A stretch of 64,000 nt of DNA from Streptosporangium carneum (GTDB taxonomy: Bacteria > Actinomycetota > Actinomycetes > Streptosporangiales > Streptosporangiaceae), in contig NZ_BSEV01000021.1 in NCBI RefSeq assembly GCF_027922005.1, forward strand, positions 106,895 to 170,894, written 5' to 3'. The notes beneath the pieces are model-generated. The model saw only the letters and a program-made list of their open reading frames with translations. It searched no databases and was not told where the DNA came from. Positions 25,479 through 33,480 of the stretch are shown here, piece after piece. A program made the position numbers and the translations under genes. Numbering within the stretch: the first letter of the stretch is position 1; every line of letters starts with the position of its first letter.

Positions 25479-27788
25479 CTACTGCGGTGTCAGCCCGGGC
25501 CACAGCCGCACCGTATGGTCGCCGCCGGAGGTGGCCAGCAGATGGCCCTCGGGGTGGAAAGCCACTCCGTAAACGGAGCCGGTGTGTCCGGTGAGGGGGT
25601 CGCCGACCTGCCGGCCGGTGACGATCTCCCACAACCGCACCGTGCCGTCATCGCTGGTGGTGGCCAGCAGATGACCGTCGGGGTGGAAAGCCACCCCAAA
25701 GACGAGGTCGGTGTGGCCGATGAGGGGGTCGCCGACCTGCCGGCCGGTGGCGATCTCCCACAACCGCACCGTGTGGTCGCTGCTGGTGGTGGCCAGCCGG
25801 TGGCCGAAGGGGTGGAAAGCCACTCCGTAAACGGAGCCGGTGTGTCCGATGAGGGAATCGCCGACCTGCTGTCTGGCGGCGGTCTCCCACAACCGCACCG
25901 TGTGGTCGCTGCTGGTGGTGGCCAGCAGGTCACCGACGGGGTGAAAAGCCACTCCGTAAACGGAGCCGGTGTGGCCGGTGAGGGGGTCGCCGACCTGCCG
26001 GCCGGTGACGATCTCCCACAACCGCACCGTGCCGTCATCGCCGGCACTGGCCAACAGACGGCCCTCGGGATGGAAAGCCACTCCGTAAACGGAGCCGGTG
26101 TGGCCGGTGAGGGGGTCACCGACCTGCCGGCCGGTGACGATCTCCCACAACCGCACCGTGCCGTCATCGCCGGCACTGGCCAACAGATGACCCTCGGGAT
26201 GGAAAGCCACTCCAAAGACGAGGTTGGCGTGGCCGGTGAGGGGGTCGCCGACCTGCCGGCCGGTGACGATCTCCCACAACCGCACCGTGCCGTCATCGCC
26301 GGCGCTGGCCAGCAGACGGCCCTCGGGATGGAAAGCCACTCCGACGACAGTGTCGGTGTGTCCGGTCAGGACACGAGCGGCGTACACGATCAGCTTCCGC
26401 TGCTCGGGTTCAGGCGGTGTGGACAGTTCTTCGACTCGGACTGCCAGGTCATCACGCTCACGCCGCAGGTGGCCATGCGCACGCCGCAGGTCGTGGTGGG
26501 AGCGCTGTAGCGCGAACAACGCAGTCCGCAACTCCGTGATCCGCCGTGCGGCCGCCGAGGCCGCCGCGGGCCGAAGAGCAGCAGGGATCGCCCGTAGCCG
26601 CACCGTTTTGTCGTAGCTGGTGGTGGCCAGCAGGTGGCCCTCGGGATGGAAAGCCACCCCAGCGACGATGTCGGTGTGTCCGGTGAGGGGGTCACCGATC
26701 TGCCGGCCGGTAGCGGTCTCCCACAACCGCACCGTGCCGTCATCGCCGGCGCTGGCCAGCAGGTGACCGTCGGGGTGGAAAGCCACTCCAAGGACGATGT
26801 TGGTGTGTCCGGTGAGAGGGTCGCCGATCTGCTGTCTGGTGGCGGTGTCCCACAACCGCACCGTGTGGTCGTAGCTGGTGGTGGCCAGCAGGTGACCGTC
26901 TGGGTGAAAGGCCACTCCATAAACGATGTTGGTGTGTCCGGTGAGGGGGTCGCCGACCTGCCGGCCGGTGGCGGTGTCCCACAACCGCACCGTGTGGTCG
27001 TAGCTGGTGGTGGCCAGCAGGTGACCGTCTGGGTGGAAAGCCACCCCGACGACGATGTCGGTGTGTCCGGTGAGGGGGTCGCCGATCTGCTGGCCGGTGG
27101 CGGTCTCCCACAACCGCACCGTGCCATCGCCGCCGGCGCTGGCCAGCAGGTGACCGTCTGGGTGAAAAGCCACCCCGACGACGATGTTGGTGTGGCCGGT
27201 GAGGGGGTCGCCGATCTGCCGGCCGGTGGCGGTGTCCCACAACCGCACCGTGCCGTCATCGCCGGCGGTGGCCAGCAGGTGACCGTCTGGGTGAAAAGCC
27301 ACTGCATAAACGGGGCCGACGTGTTTGATGAAGGGGGCGCCGAGCTGCTGGCCGGTGGCGGTCTCCCACAACCGCACCGTGCCATCGTCGCTAGCGGTGG
27401 CCAGCAGGTAGCCCTCGGGGCGGAATGCCACCCCGAAGACGGTGTCGGTGTGTCCGGCCAAGACCGTATCGGCATGGCTGTCTGCGGCACTCTGCGTGGG
27501 TGCGGTAGGTGGTGGGAGAGTGCCCTCATCAGCGGCCAGCCACAGGGCGCGAAACTCCTCCATATCCCCGTCCAGGGCTTCGACGATGACTTCTACTTGG
27601 CCCAAGCGCGGCAGCCGCGCACAGCGGAGCACCTCGCCGACGGTGGTGTGACTGATCGCCTTGCCGGTCTGTTTGGCCAGATCGCGGTAGCTAGGCCGAC
27701 CGCGGCGGCGATGCAGCTGTTGTAACCGCGTGCGCAGGGCGGCTAAAGCGTCTTCATCGGGACTGGACGAGGAGGGCTGCTCGGGCAT
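25479..27788 (-). CDS. HTH protein with two seven-bladed WD40 propellers
   Basis: About 769 residues. An N-terminal XRE-like HTH (PSYRDLAKQTGKAISHTTVGEVLR, broken here as two helices) as seen in actinomycete HTH-NTPase-WD40 proteins, but the NTPase is missing: WD40 repeats begin at about residue 112. Fourteen 43-residue repeats follow (GHT..V.GVAFHP.GHLLAT..DDGTVRLW), seven, then a roughly 65-residue Arg/Glu/Leu-rich coiled-coil linker, then seven more. Repeats are nearly identical in DNA over a 129-bp period, so repeat number can change by recombination. Likely a large protein-binding scaffold linked to DNA or to a partner. ATG at 27788 has GGTGG upstream; 27803 is an alternative. Confidence 0.88.
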   Translation of the reverse strand: MPEQPSSSSPDEDALAALRTRLQQLHRRRGRPSYRDLAKQTGKAISHTTVGEVLRCARLPRLGQVEVIVEALDGDMEEFRALWLAADEGTLPPPTAPTQSAADSHADTVLAGHTDTVFGVAFRPEGYLLATASDDGTVRLWETATGQQLGAPFIKHVGPVYAVAFHPDGHLLATAGDDGTVRLWDTATGRQIGDPLTGHTNIVVGVAFHPDGHLLASAGGDGTVRLWETATGQQIGDPLTGHTDIVVGVAFHPDGHLLATTSYDHTVRLWDTATGRQVGDPLTGHTNIVYGVAFHPDGHLLATTSYDHTVRLWDTATRQQIGDPLTGHTNIVLGVAFHPDGHLLASAGDDGTVRLWETATGRQIGDPLTGHTDIVAGVAFHPEGHLLATTSYDKTVRLRAIPAALRPAAASAAARRITELRTALFALQRSHHDLRRAHGHLRRERDDLAVRVEELSTPPEPEQRKLIVYAARVLTGHTDTVVGVAFHPEGRLLASAGDDGTVRLWEIVTGRQVGDPLTGHANLVFGVAFHPEGHLLASAGDDGTVRLWEIVTGRQVGDPLTGHTGSVYGVAFHPEGRLLASAGDDGTVRLWEIVTGRQVGDPLTGHTGSVYGVAFHPVGDLLATTSSDHTVRLWETAARQQVGDSLIGHTGSVYGVAFHPFGHRLATTSSDHTVRLWEIATGRQVGDPLIGHTDLVFGVAFHPDGHLLATTSDDGTVRLWEIVTGRQVGDPLTGHTGSVYGVAFHPEGHLLATSGGDHTVRLWPGLTPQ

Positions 27789-28160
27789 AGTGCCACCGAG
27801 CATCCCAGAGTGTCAGGAAACGTAAAGGCTCTTTCGCTCGACTCCCTGCGCGTTCGTGCCGTGACCGCCCTGGGGTGTCAGGGATCGTCAGCGTCCCAGG
27901 CCGAGGGCTGTAAACGCCGTCAGCGCTCGTCAGGGGGTGTACGACCTCGTCCGTCCCCGTCAAAGATCGCCAGGGATCGTCAACGCCCCGACGGCGGGCC
28001 GCACTCTGGGTTCACACCCCGGCACCTCCGCCGCCGGCGACGCCTCATCCCCCTGCTTTTCCAGGCGGGCGGGGGTGGCACGTGCCGGTCGCGTCACGAC
28101 CGTTCCCGGCACCCGCCGCCCGCAAGGGGCACCCCACACCGCTCGCGAAAGGACACCCCT
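27789..28160. other. Intergenic region with GTCAGGGATCGTCA repeats
   Basis: 372 bp, no gene. The motif GTCAGGGATCGTCA (about 27888) recurs as GCCAGGGATCGTCA (about 27969), and shorter CGTCAG copies lie between; they could be regulator sites or a decayed repeat. Confidence 0.4.
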
Positions 28161-28304
28161 GTGGCCATCCTCACCCACCTGGCCGCCGCCGGCGCCATCG
28201 CTGTCGTCCCGATGACGGCTCTGGCCGCCTTGTACTTGTTCTCCCGGGACTCCTCCCGGCGTACCCGGGCGCTGCGCCTGCTGCGGCTGTTCCTACGCCG
28301 CTGA
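28161..28304 (+). CDS. Small membrane peptide, 47 residues
   Basis: GTG start with AAAGGA seven bases upstream. One transmembrane helix (about residues 5-27, LAAAGAIAVVPMTALAALYLF) followed by a strongly basic tail (SRDSSRRTRALRLLRLFLRR). Too short for database-style recognition; supported by the ribosome site, coding-like base use and the clean helix-plus-basic-tail layout. Function unknown. Confidence 0.5.
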   Translation: MAILTHLAAAGAIAVVPMTALAALYLFSRDSSRRTRALRLLRLFLRR

Positions 28305-28464
28305 CCGGCCCCTGTCCGGCTGAAACCTCAGGTTTCCGTCCACCGCCTGACGTGCGGTTTCCAGCGGACGTGGCCCGTTTCTGCCGTATTCCGGTCGCAC
28401 CCCCTGCGCGGACGTGCGCAACCCCTGCGGGGCCCGCAGGCCTCTCAGGACGACCGGGCCGCTC

Positions 28465-28692
28465 TCACGTCCCTGAGCGCGGCGTGAGCTGTCTCAGCTG
28501 GAGGTCTTCGAGGAGGGTCTGCGTCGCGGCGGCGATGACGTCCACGGCTCGCTCGAAGGCCTCGGCGTTGCGCGTGGACGGAGACCGGAACCCGGAGACC
28601 TTGCGGACATACTGGAGCGCGGCGGCCCGCACGTCCTCATCGGTCACGTCGCTGGCGTAGGGCTCCCGAAGGGTCTTGATACTCCGGCACAT
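28465..28692 (-). CDS. DUF2277 family protein
   Basis: 75 residues, beginning MCRSIKTLR and continuing EDVRAAALQYVRKVSGF and AFERAVDVIAAAT, the hallmarks of DUF2277, a short alpha-helical protein found widely in actinomycetes with no known function. The start at 28692 follows the family; ten upstream codons in the open frame are not conserved in it. Ribosome site weak. Confidence 0.85.
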   Translation of the reverse strand: MCRSIKTLREPYASDVTDEDVRAAALQYVRKVSGFRSPSTRNAEAFERAVDVIAAATQTLLEDLQLRQLTPRSGT

Positions 28693-28966
28693 GACAGGGA
28701 CCATATTCCACCGCACCGACAAAAGTGACGGACCTGATGCGGTCCGGGCCCGATGAATGCGCCCGGTTGACTTTCCCTCCGGCTTTCGGACGTGCGCTAT
28801 CCGTCAGCCTGCCCGGACATGAGGTCCTTATCTCCAAGTGCCGCGCATCCGATGGACGAACCCACCAGAATCAGCCGTGATCGCGAAAACTTAACAGTCG
28901 ACGGAGCGATCCGTGGCGAGACCGATCAGTTATACCGACGCCGTTCGCATGCCGGGCGGGTCTGAT

Positions 28967-30163
28967 TCACCCGGCGGCGACCACGTCGTCCTCGGTGACG
29001 CGGTCGGCCGTCCGGTGCGCGCCGAGGGTGAGCAGCAGCGACGCCGCCGTCAGCACCACTCCGAACCAGACGGCGCTCGTGACGCCCAGGCGATCGGCGA
29101 AGAGCCCGCCGAGCAGGGCACCGAGCGCGATGGAGGTGTTGTAGCCAAGTGTGTTGATCGACATCGCGGCCTCGAACCTGTCGGGCGCCGCCGCGAGGGT
29201 CAGGTTGATCTGGCACAGGTTCGCCGCCCCGAACGACACCCCCCACACGACCAGCGCGACGACTGCCCCGGCCTGCGAGCCGCCGAACGCGAGCAGCGCC
29301 AGCAGGGCCGCCACGAGTCCGCCGCACGCCGCGACGAAGGTGCCCGTCAGGTTCCTCGTCGCGGCGTGACCGGCGACGAAGTTACCGACGGCGCCACCGG
29401 CCCCGTAGACGACCAGCAGTCCCGCGACGAAGCCGGGTGAGGCGCCGGAGTTCTCCTCCAGGAACGGCCGCACGAACGTGTACGCCCCGAAATGGCCGAG
29501 CACGTAGAGGACCACGGTGAGCATCACGATCCGCAGCCGCCTGTTCCGCACGGGCAGCGCGAAGACCTCCCGCACCGGGACCGCGTTGTCCGACGGCAGC
29601 GACGGCACGATCGCGGCGACGGCGAGCAGCACCAGCACGCTGAGGCCGCTCCAGATCAGGAAGGTGGCCCGCCAGTCGGTCAGGCTCTCCAGGAAGGCGC
29701 CCAGTGGGATGCCGACGACCGTGGCGATCGAGATGCCCGACAGCGCGACGGCGGCCGCCCGGTTCGCCTGGCGTTCCGGGACGAGCCGCATCGCCATGCT
29801 CACTCCGATCGCCCAGAACACGCCGTTGGCGAAGCCCATGACCAGTCGCGCCCCCAGGACGAGGGGGTAGCTCGGCGCGACCGCGGTGACGAGGTTCCCC
29901 AGCGCCAGGACCGCGAGCAGCGCGGACAGCAGCAGGCGCCGGTTGACCCGCCTGGTCCACGCCACGATGAACGGCGCCCCGAGCCCGGCCGAGACCCCGT
30001 AGAGGGTGACCATGAGCCCGGCGACGCCGTCGGAGATGCTCAGGCTCGCGCCCACCGGGGTGAGCAGTCCGACGGGCATCAGCTCGGTGGTGACAAAGGT
30101 GAACAGGCTGGCGGTGATGGCGGCGACGCCCAGCCATGACCGCAGAGGAGGGATAGTTTCCAT
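28967..30163 (-). CDS. MFS efflux transporter
   Basis: 398 residues, twelve transmembrane helices. Family signs: VTTELMPVGLLTPVGASL in the first loop (as in sugar-efflux/YdhP- and AraJ-like permeases), GVSAGLGAPFIVAW and motif-A-like TRRVNRRLLLSAL, VMGFANGVFWAIG. Probably a drug or metabolite exporter of the DHA1 class. The ATG at 30163 is directly preceded by a promoter without room for a ribosome site, so its mRNA appears leaderless. Divergent from a MarR gene with palindromes covering both promoters, so substrate-induced derepression is likely. Confidence 0.9.
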   Translation of the reverse strand: METIPPLRSWLGVAAITASLFTFVTTELMPVGLLTPVGASLSISDGVAGLMVTLYGVSAGLGAPFIVAWTRRVNRRLLLSALLAVLALGNLVTAVAPSYPLVLGARLVMGFANGVFWAIGVSMAMRLVPERQANRAAAVALSGISIATVVGIPLGAFLESLTDWRATFLIWSGLSVLVLLAVAAIVPSLPSDNAVPVREVFALPVRNRRLRIVMLTVVLYVLGHFGAYTFVRPFLEENSGASPGFVAGLLVVYGAGGAVGNFVAGHAATRNLTGTFVAACGGLVAALLALLAFGGSQAGAVVALVVWGVSFGAANLCQINLTLAAAPDRFEAAMSINTLGYNTSIALGALLGGLFADRLGVTSAVWFGVVLTAASLLLTLGAHRTADRVTEDDVVAAG

Positions 30164-30199
30164 GGAAGATAAATTAGTTTCCGTGGAAGGTATAGTCAA
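30154..30199. promoter_or_regulatory. Shared divergent promoter and MarR operator
   Basis: Two copies of TAGTTTCCRTGGAAGRTAWA start at 30154 and 30175; each holds the palindrome TTCCRTGGAA (30158-30167, 30179-30188), 21 bp apart, i.e. on one face of the helix. Minus strand: TTGACT, 17 bases, TAATTT, 7 bases, ATG of the MFS gene. Plus strand: TATAGT (30191-30196), 6 bases, ATG of the MarR gene. Both mRNAs would be leaderless. Confidence 0.7.
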
Positions 30200-30202
30200 C
30201 AC

Positions 30203-30727
30203 ATGCCTCAGGACACCAACTCCGTCCTTCCTCCCGACGCCGACGCGGTCGATCTGATCGTCAGCCAGTGGCGGCGGGAGCGGCCCGATCTCGATCCCGG
30301 CCCCATGCAGGTCGTGGGCCGGATCAGCCGGCTGCACTGGGCGCTCGACGAACGGCTGACGAAGGTCTTCGAGTCGTTCGACCTGGGCCGGGGCGAGTTC
30401 GACATGCTCGCCTCACTGCGCCGTTCGGGCCCGCCGTTCGAGCTCACGGCCGGCGAGCTGAGCGGCTCGATGATGGTCACCTCGGGCGCAGTGACCAAGC
30501 GGGTCGACCGGCTCGAACGCGCCGGACTGGTCGCCCGCCGCGCGGCCGATTCCGACGCCAGGGGCCGGCTCATCCGCCTCACCGACCGCGGCCTCGAGGT
30601 CGTCGACGCGGCGGTCGAGCGGCACGTCCGCAACGAGCACCGGCTGCTCGCCGGCCTGACCCCCGCCGAGCGCGACACCCTCGCCGCCCTCCTCCGCAAG
30701 CTCGCCCGGACCCTGCCCGGCGTGTGA
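30203..30727 (+). CDS. MarR-family regulator
   Basis: 174 residues. Winged helix at about 55-140: EFDMLASLRRSGPPFELTAGELSG, MMVTSGAVTKRVDRLERAGLV (recognition helix), RRAADSDARGRLIRLTDRG (wing). It starts with about 30 extra residues, including the WRRERPDLDP motif common in actinomycete MarR proteins. Two TTCCRTGGAA palindromes lie on its own and the divergent MFS promoter. Likely a repressor of the exporter that releases DNA on binding the exported compound. Confidence 0.92.
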   Translation: MPQDTNSVLPPDADAVDLIVSQWRRERPDLDPGPMQVVGRISRLHWALDERLTKVFESFDLGRGEFDMLASLRRSGPPFELTAGELSGSMMVTSGAVTKRVDRLERAGLVARRAADSDARGRLIRLTDRGLEVVDAAVERHVRNEHRLLAGLTPAERDTLAALLRKLARTLPGV

Positions 30728-30987
30728 AGGGGACGGGACCGTTGCTCTCGTTCACCGAGGTGACTTGCCGTTTCGGGTCCGTCCGGGCGCTCGACCCTGT
30801 GACGCCGACGGTCGGGCGGGGCGAGTTCGTTTCGGTCATCGGGCCGTCGGGGTGCGGGAACTACGGCCTCAAGCGCATGCAGACCCTCATTGACCTGATC
30901 GGCGAGTACGCGCCGGACGCCGACATCATCCCCGGCGACCTCGTCACCAACCAGTTCATCGACCCGTCCATCGGCCTCAAGCCCTGA
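30724..30987 (+). pseudogene. ABC transporter remnant: ATPase N-terminus fused to binding-protein C-terminus
   Basis: The 87-codon frame begins like an ABC ATPase of the nitrate/taurine/pyrimidine class (LLSFTEVTCRFGSVRAL.. EFVSVIGPSGCG), stops inside the Walker A motif (GPSGCG with no KST), and continues with the C-terminus of an NMT1/ThiY-like substrate-binding protein (LKRMQTLIDLIGEYAPDAD.. LVTNQFIDPSIGLK). A deletion that removed most of the ATPase, the permease and most of the binding protein explains this; the reading frame stayed open by chance. The junction is near 30861. It lies between the MarR gene (GTGTGA overlap) and the amidohydrolase, which probably once shared the transporter's operon. 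Confidence 0.75.
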
Positions 30988-31045
30988 CCCGGCGGGTCGC
31001 GGAACCCTTTCCCGCGCCCAGGACTTCGCTCACCAGGAGGACTCC

Positions 31046-32491
31046 TTGCAGGACACCCGCACATCTGCCGCCACCCGCGTGCGCGCGCCGCGTGAGGAGG
31101 TCCTGGTCCGGGCCGCGTGGGTCCTCACGGTCGGGCCCGCGGGCGAGATCGAGGACGGCGCCGTCCACGTGCGTGACGGCCGCATCGTCGAGGTGGGGCC
31201 GTACCGCGAGCTGCGAGGCCGGCTGCCCGGCCTGCCGGTCGAGGGCGACGGGACGGGCCTGCTCATCCCCGGCCTGGTCAACACGCACACGCACCTGTCG
31301 GAGGCGCTCGCGACCGGCATGGGTTCGGAGCTGACGCTGTTCGAATGGGGCGAGCGGATCGTCGGGCCGCTCGGCTCCGTGCTGACCGCCGAGGACGCCC
31401 GCGAGGGCACCCGGCTGCGCGCGATCGAGATGCTGCTGTCCGGCGTGACGACGGTCAACGACATGTTCGTCCACTGCAACCCCGACGACGCGGCCAGCGT
31501 CGGTGTCGTCGCGGGGCTGGAGGAGGCGGGCCTGCGCGGCGTCGTGTCGTTCGGCGCCGAGGACGCCGACATGTCCGGTGCGACGCCCGGTGCGCCGCCC
31601 TGGGCGGACGTCGACCGGATCATGGCCGAGCAGGACGCCCTCGCCGAGGCGTGCGCGGCCGCCGAACTCGTCTCCTTCCGGTACGGGATCGGCACCCTGC
31701 TCGGGCAGAGCGACGCCCTGCTGGAGGCCGGCGCCCAGGCCTGCCTGGACCGCGGCTGGGCCGTGCACACCCACCTCGCCGAGGTCCGCGAGGAACTCGT
31801 TGCGGCCTCCCAGCGCTGGGGCTGCCGGACCATCCCGCACGCCCTCGCCCTCGGCCTGTTCGACCGGCCGCTCGTCGCCGGGCACGGCGTGTGGGTCACC
31901 GAGTCCGACATCGAGATCCTCGCCGCCCACGGCGTCGCCATCGCGCACAACCCCGTCGCCAACATGATCCTCGGCTCCGGCGTGTGCCCGGTGCCGCGGC
32001 TGCGCTCCGCCGGGATCGCGGTCGGCATCGGCACCGACGGCGCGGCCTCCAACGACAGCCAGGACATGCTCCAGGCCGTCAAGACCGCAGCCCTGCTCCA
32101 GAAGGTCCACGCCCTCGACCCCTCGGTCATCGACGCCGCGACGGTCCTGCGGATGGCCACCCTGGACGGCGCCCGCGCCCTCGGCCTCGACCACCTCGTC
32201 GGTTCCCTGGAACCCGGCAAACGCGCCGACCTCGTGCTCCTCCAGGACTCCGTGTGCGTCTCGGTCCTGCACGACCCCTGCGGCCAGTTCGTCTACGGCG
32301 CCTCCCCCCGCGCCGTCCGCTCGGTCTGGGTCGACGGCTGCCGCGTCGTCGCCGACCACACCTGCACCACCCTCGACGAAGCCGCCCAGATCGACCGGAG
32401 CCGTGCCCTCGCCGCCCGCCTGGCCCTGGCCTCCGGCCTGCACGGATCGGGCTTCTCCCGGTTGGCCTCGTCGCCCCGGACCAGCCGTTGA
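31046..32491 (+). CDS. Deaminase-type amidohydrolase (TrzN/SsnA/guanine deaminase-like)
   Basis: 481 residues, TTG start with AGGAGG five bases upstream. Amidohydrolase-1 fold: N-terminal beta sandwich (VRAAWVLTVGPAGEIEDGAV), metal motif NTHTHLSE, later metal histidines in HTHLAEV and AGHGVWV, HNPVANM, and metal aspartate in GTDGAASND. The HxHxxE plus SNDxxDM pattern is typical of chlorohydrolase/5'-deoxyadenosine and S-adenosylhomocysteine deaminases. The substrate is probably a purine or pyrimidine-like ring, supported by the pyrimidine-type ABC transporter remnant just upstream. Confidence 0.88.
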   Translation: MQDTRTSAATRVRAPREEVLVRAAWVLTVGPAGEIEDGAVHVRDGRIVEVGPYRELRGRLPGLPVEGDGTGLLIPGLVNTHTHLSEALATGMGSELTLFEWGERIVGPLGSVLTAEDAREGTRLRAIEMLLSGVTTVNDMFVHCNPDDAASVGVVAGLEEAGLRGVVSFGAEDADMSGATPGAPPWADVDRIMAEQDALAEACAAAELVSFRYGIGTLLGQSDALLEAGAQACLDRGWAVHTHLAEVREELVAASQRWGCRTIPHALALGLFDRPLVAGHGVWVTESDIEILAAHGVAIAHNPVANMILGSGVCPVPRLRSAGIAVGIGTDGAASNDSQDMLQAVKTAALLQKVHALDPSVIDAATVLRMATLDGARALGLDHLVGSLEPGKRADLVLLQDSVCVSVLHDPCGQFVYGASPRAVRSVWVDGCRVVADHTCTTLDEAAQIDRSRALAARLALASGLHGSGFSRLASSPRTSR

Positions 32492-32634
32492 CGAGTGCCG
32501 TCCTCCTGGGGCCGAGACCGAGGGATCCCGCCCGGCGGACGCCGACGACCACCCCACTGAGTGATCGTTTTCGGCGCGGCGGCGTTGGAGCCGACGGCGG
32601 GAACGAACCACCGTGAAACCGGGCATCAGAAACG

Positions 32635-32673
32635 CGAACAGCGCATCCATGGAAACCATGGATGCGCTGTTCG
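32635..32673. terminator. Perfect 18-bp hairpin between amidohydrolase and tRNA-Lys
   Basis: Arms CGAACAGCGCATCCATGG / CCATGGATGCGCTGTTCG with loop AAA. Ten bases downstream of the tRNA 3' end on the minus strand, so it most likely ends the tRNA transcript; it can also stop the rightward transcript. Confidence 0.75.
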
Positions 32674-32682
32674 GATGCGGTG

Positions 32683-32756
32683 TGCGCCGCCAGGGACTCG
32701 AACCCCGGACCCGCTGATTAAGAGTCAGCTGCTCTAACCAACTGAGCTAGCGGCGC
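32683..32756 (-). tRNA. tRNA-Lys (anticodon CUU)
   Basis: Minus strand: acceptor stem GCGCCGC/GCGGCGC with discriminator A, D-arm TAGCTCAGTTGGTTAGAGC, anticodon arm GCTGA-CTCTTAA-TCAGC (anticodon CTT at 32720-32722), T-arm with GGTTCGAGTCC. CCA is not encoded. 74 nt. Confidence 0.95.
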
Positions 32757-33018
32757 TTGACCTCGACAAGACTACCGGACTCGGACCCATGGTCTGTACA
32801 TGAGATGACATAGCCGGATCGCTCCCTCGCGGCGCGGGAGCGCCTGCGGGCAGGAGGCGTCCGCGAGCGTCTCCACGTCGGATCTCATGATTTTTTCGTT
32901 CCCGCCGCCCAGGCCACGGCCTTGATCACGGCACGGCCGAGGCCGCGCGCCGTTTGCCCTCGCTCACAGGGGTAGCAGGAGGAAGCCCGGAGAATCAACC
33001 CAAAGGGAGATGTACACC

Positions 33019-33390
33019 ATGCAGCCTGAGCTGTGGAGCTATCGCGCTGACGTCCACGACGTCAACAAGAGCCTCGACGTCGCGGGCTATCACGTGGAGG
33101 CTACCGACGGGAAGATCGGGTCTGTCGACGAGGCGACCTACGAGGTCGGCGAGAGCTACATCGTCGTCGACACCGGCCCCTGGATCTTCGGCAAGAAGGT
33201 CCTGCTTCCGGCCGGCACGGTGACCCGGATCGATCCGCAGGAGCGCAAGATCTACGTCTCGCGCACCAAGGACGAGATCAAGAACGCTCCGGAGTTCGAC
33301 GAGGCGAACTTCAAGGAGCGTGTCTACCGTGACACCGTCGGCGACTACTACGGCCGCTTCCCCTACGGCGGCGGCACGAGCACTTTCTGA
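33019..33390 (+). CDS. PRC-barrel domain protein
   Basis: 123 residues. A PRC-barrel covers about residues 15-85: LDVAGYHVEATDGKIGSVDE, SYIVVDTGPWIFGKKVLLPAG and VTRIDPQERKIYVSRTKDEI; it ends with a Tyr/Gly-rich tail (YYGRFPYGGGTSTF). Such single PRC-barrel proteins are abundant in actinomycetes, often stress-linked, role unclear. The ATG at 33019 is chosen because AGGGAG lies nine bases before it; the ATG at 33010 would directly abut that site. A terminator follows. Confidence 0.85.
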   Translation: MQPELWSYRADVHDVNKSLDVAGYHVEATDGKIGSVDEATYEVGESYIVVDTGPWIFGKKVLLPAGTVTRIDPQERKIYVSRTKDEIKNAPEFDEANFKERVYRDTVGDYYGRFPYGGGTSTF

Positions 33391-33410
33391 TCTCGACGCC
33401 TCCAACCAGG

Positions 33411-33436
33411 AAGGGCCCCGCTTCGGCGGGGCCCTT
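33411..33436 (+). terminator. Terminator after the PRC-barrel gene
   Basis: Arms AAGGGCCCCGC / GCGGGGCCCTT with the stable tetraloop TTCG; starts 20 bp after the stop codon. Confidence 0.85.
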
Positions 33437-33480
33437 CGTCGTTCGGGTCCGGGCGTCCCGGAAGACGCCCGGACCCGGAC

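Noticed and set aside
25500..27420. CRISPR-like repeat array
   Set aside because: The 129-bp period is coding (43-residue WD40 blades) with no unique spacers.
25479..27788. Defence (nSTAND) gene
   Set aside because: HTH and WD40 parts suggest it, but no P-loop NTPase is present and no effector or defence genes flank it.
30724..30987. Intact small ABC protein
   Set aside because: The Walker A motif is cut after GPSGCG and the remainder belongs to another protein family; a pseudogene is the better reading.
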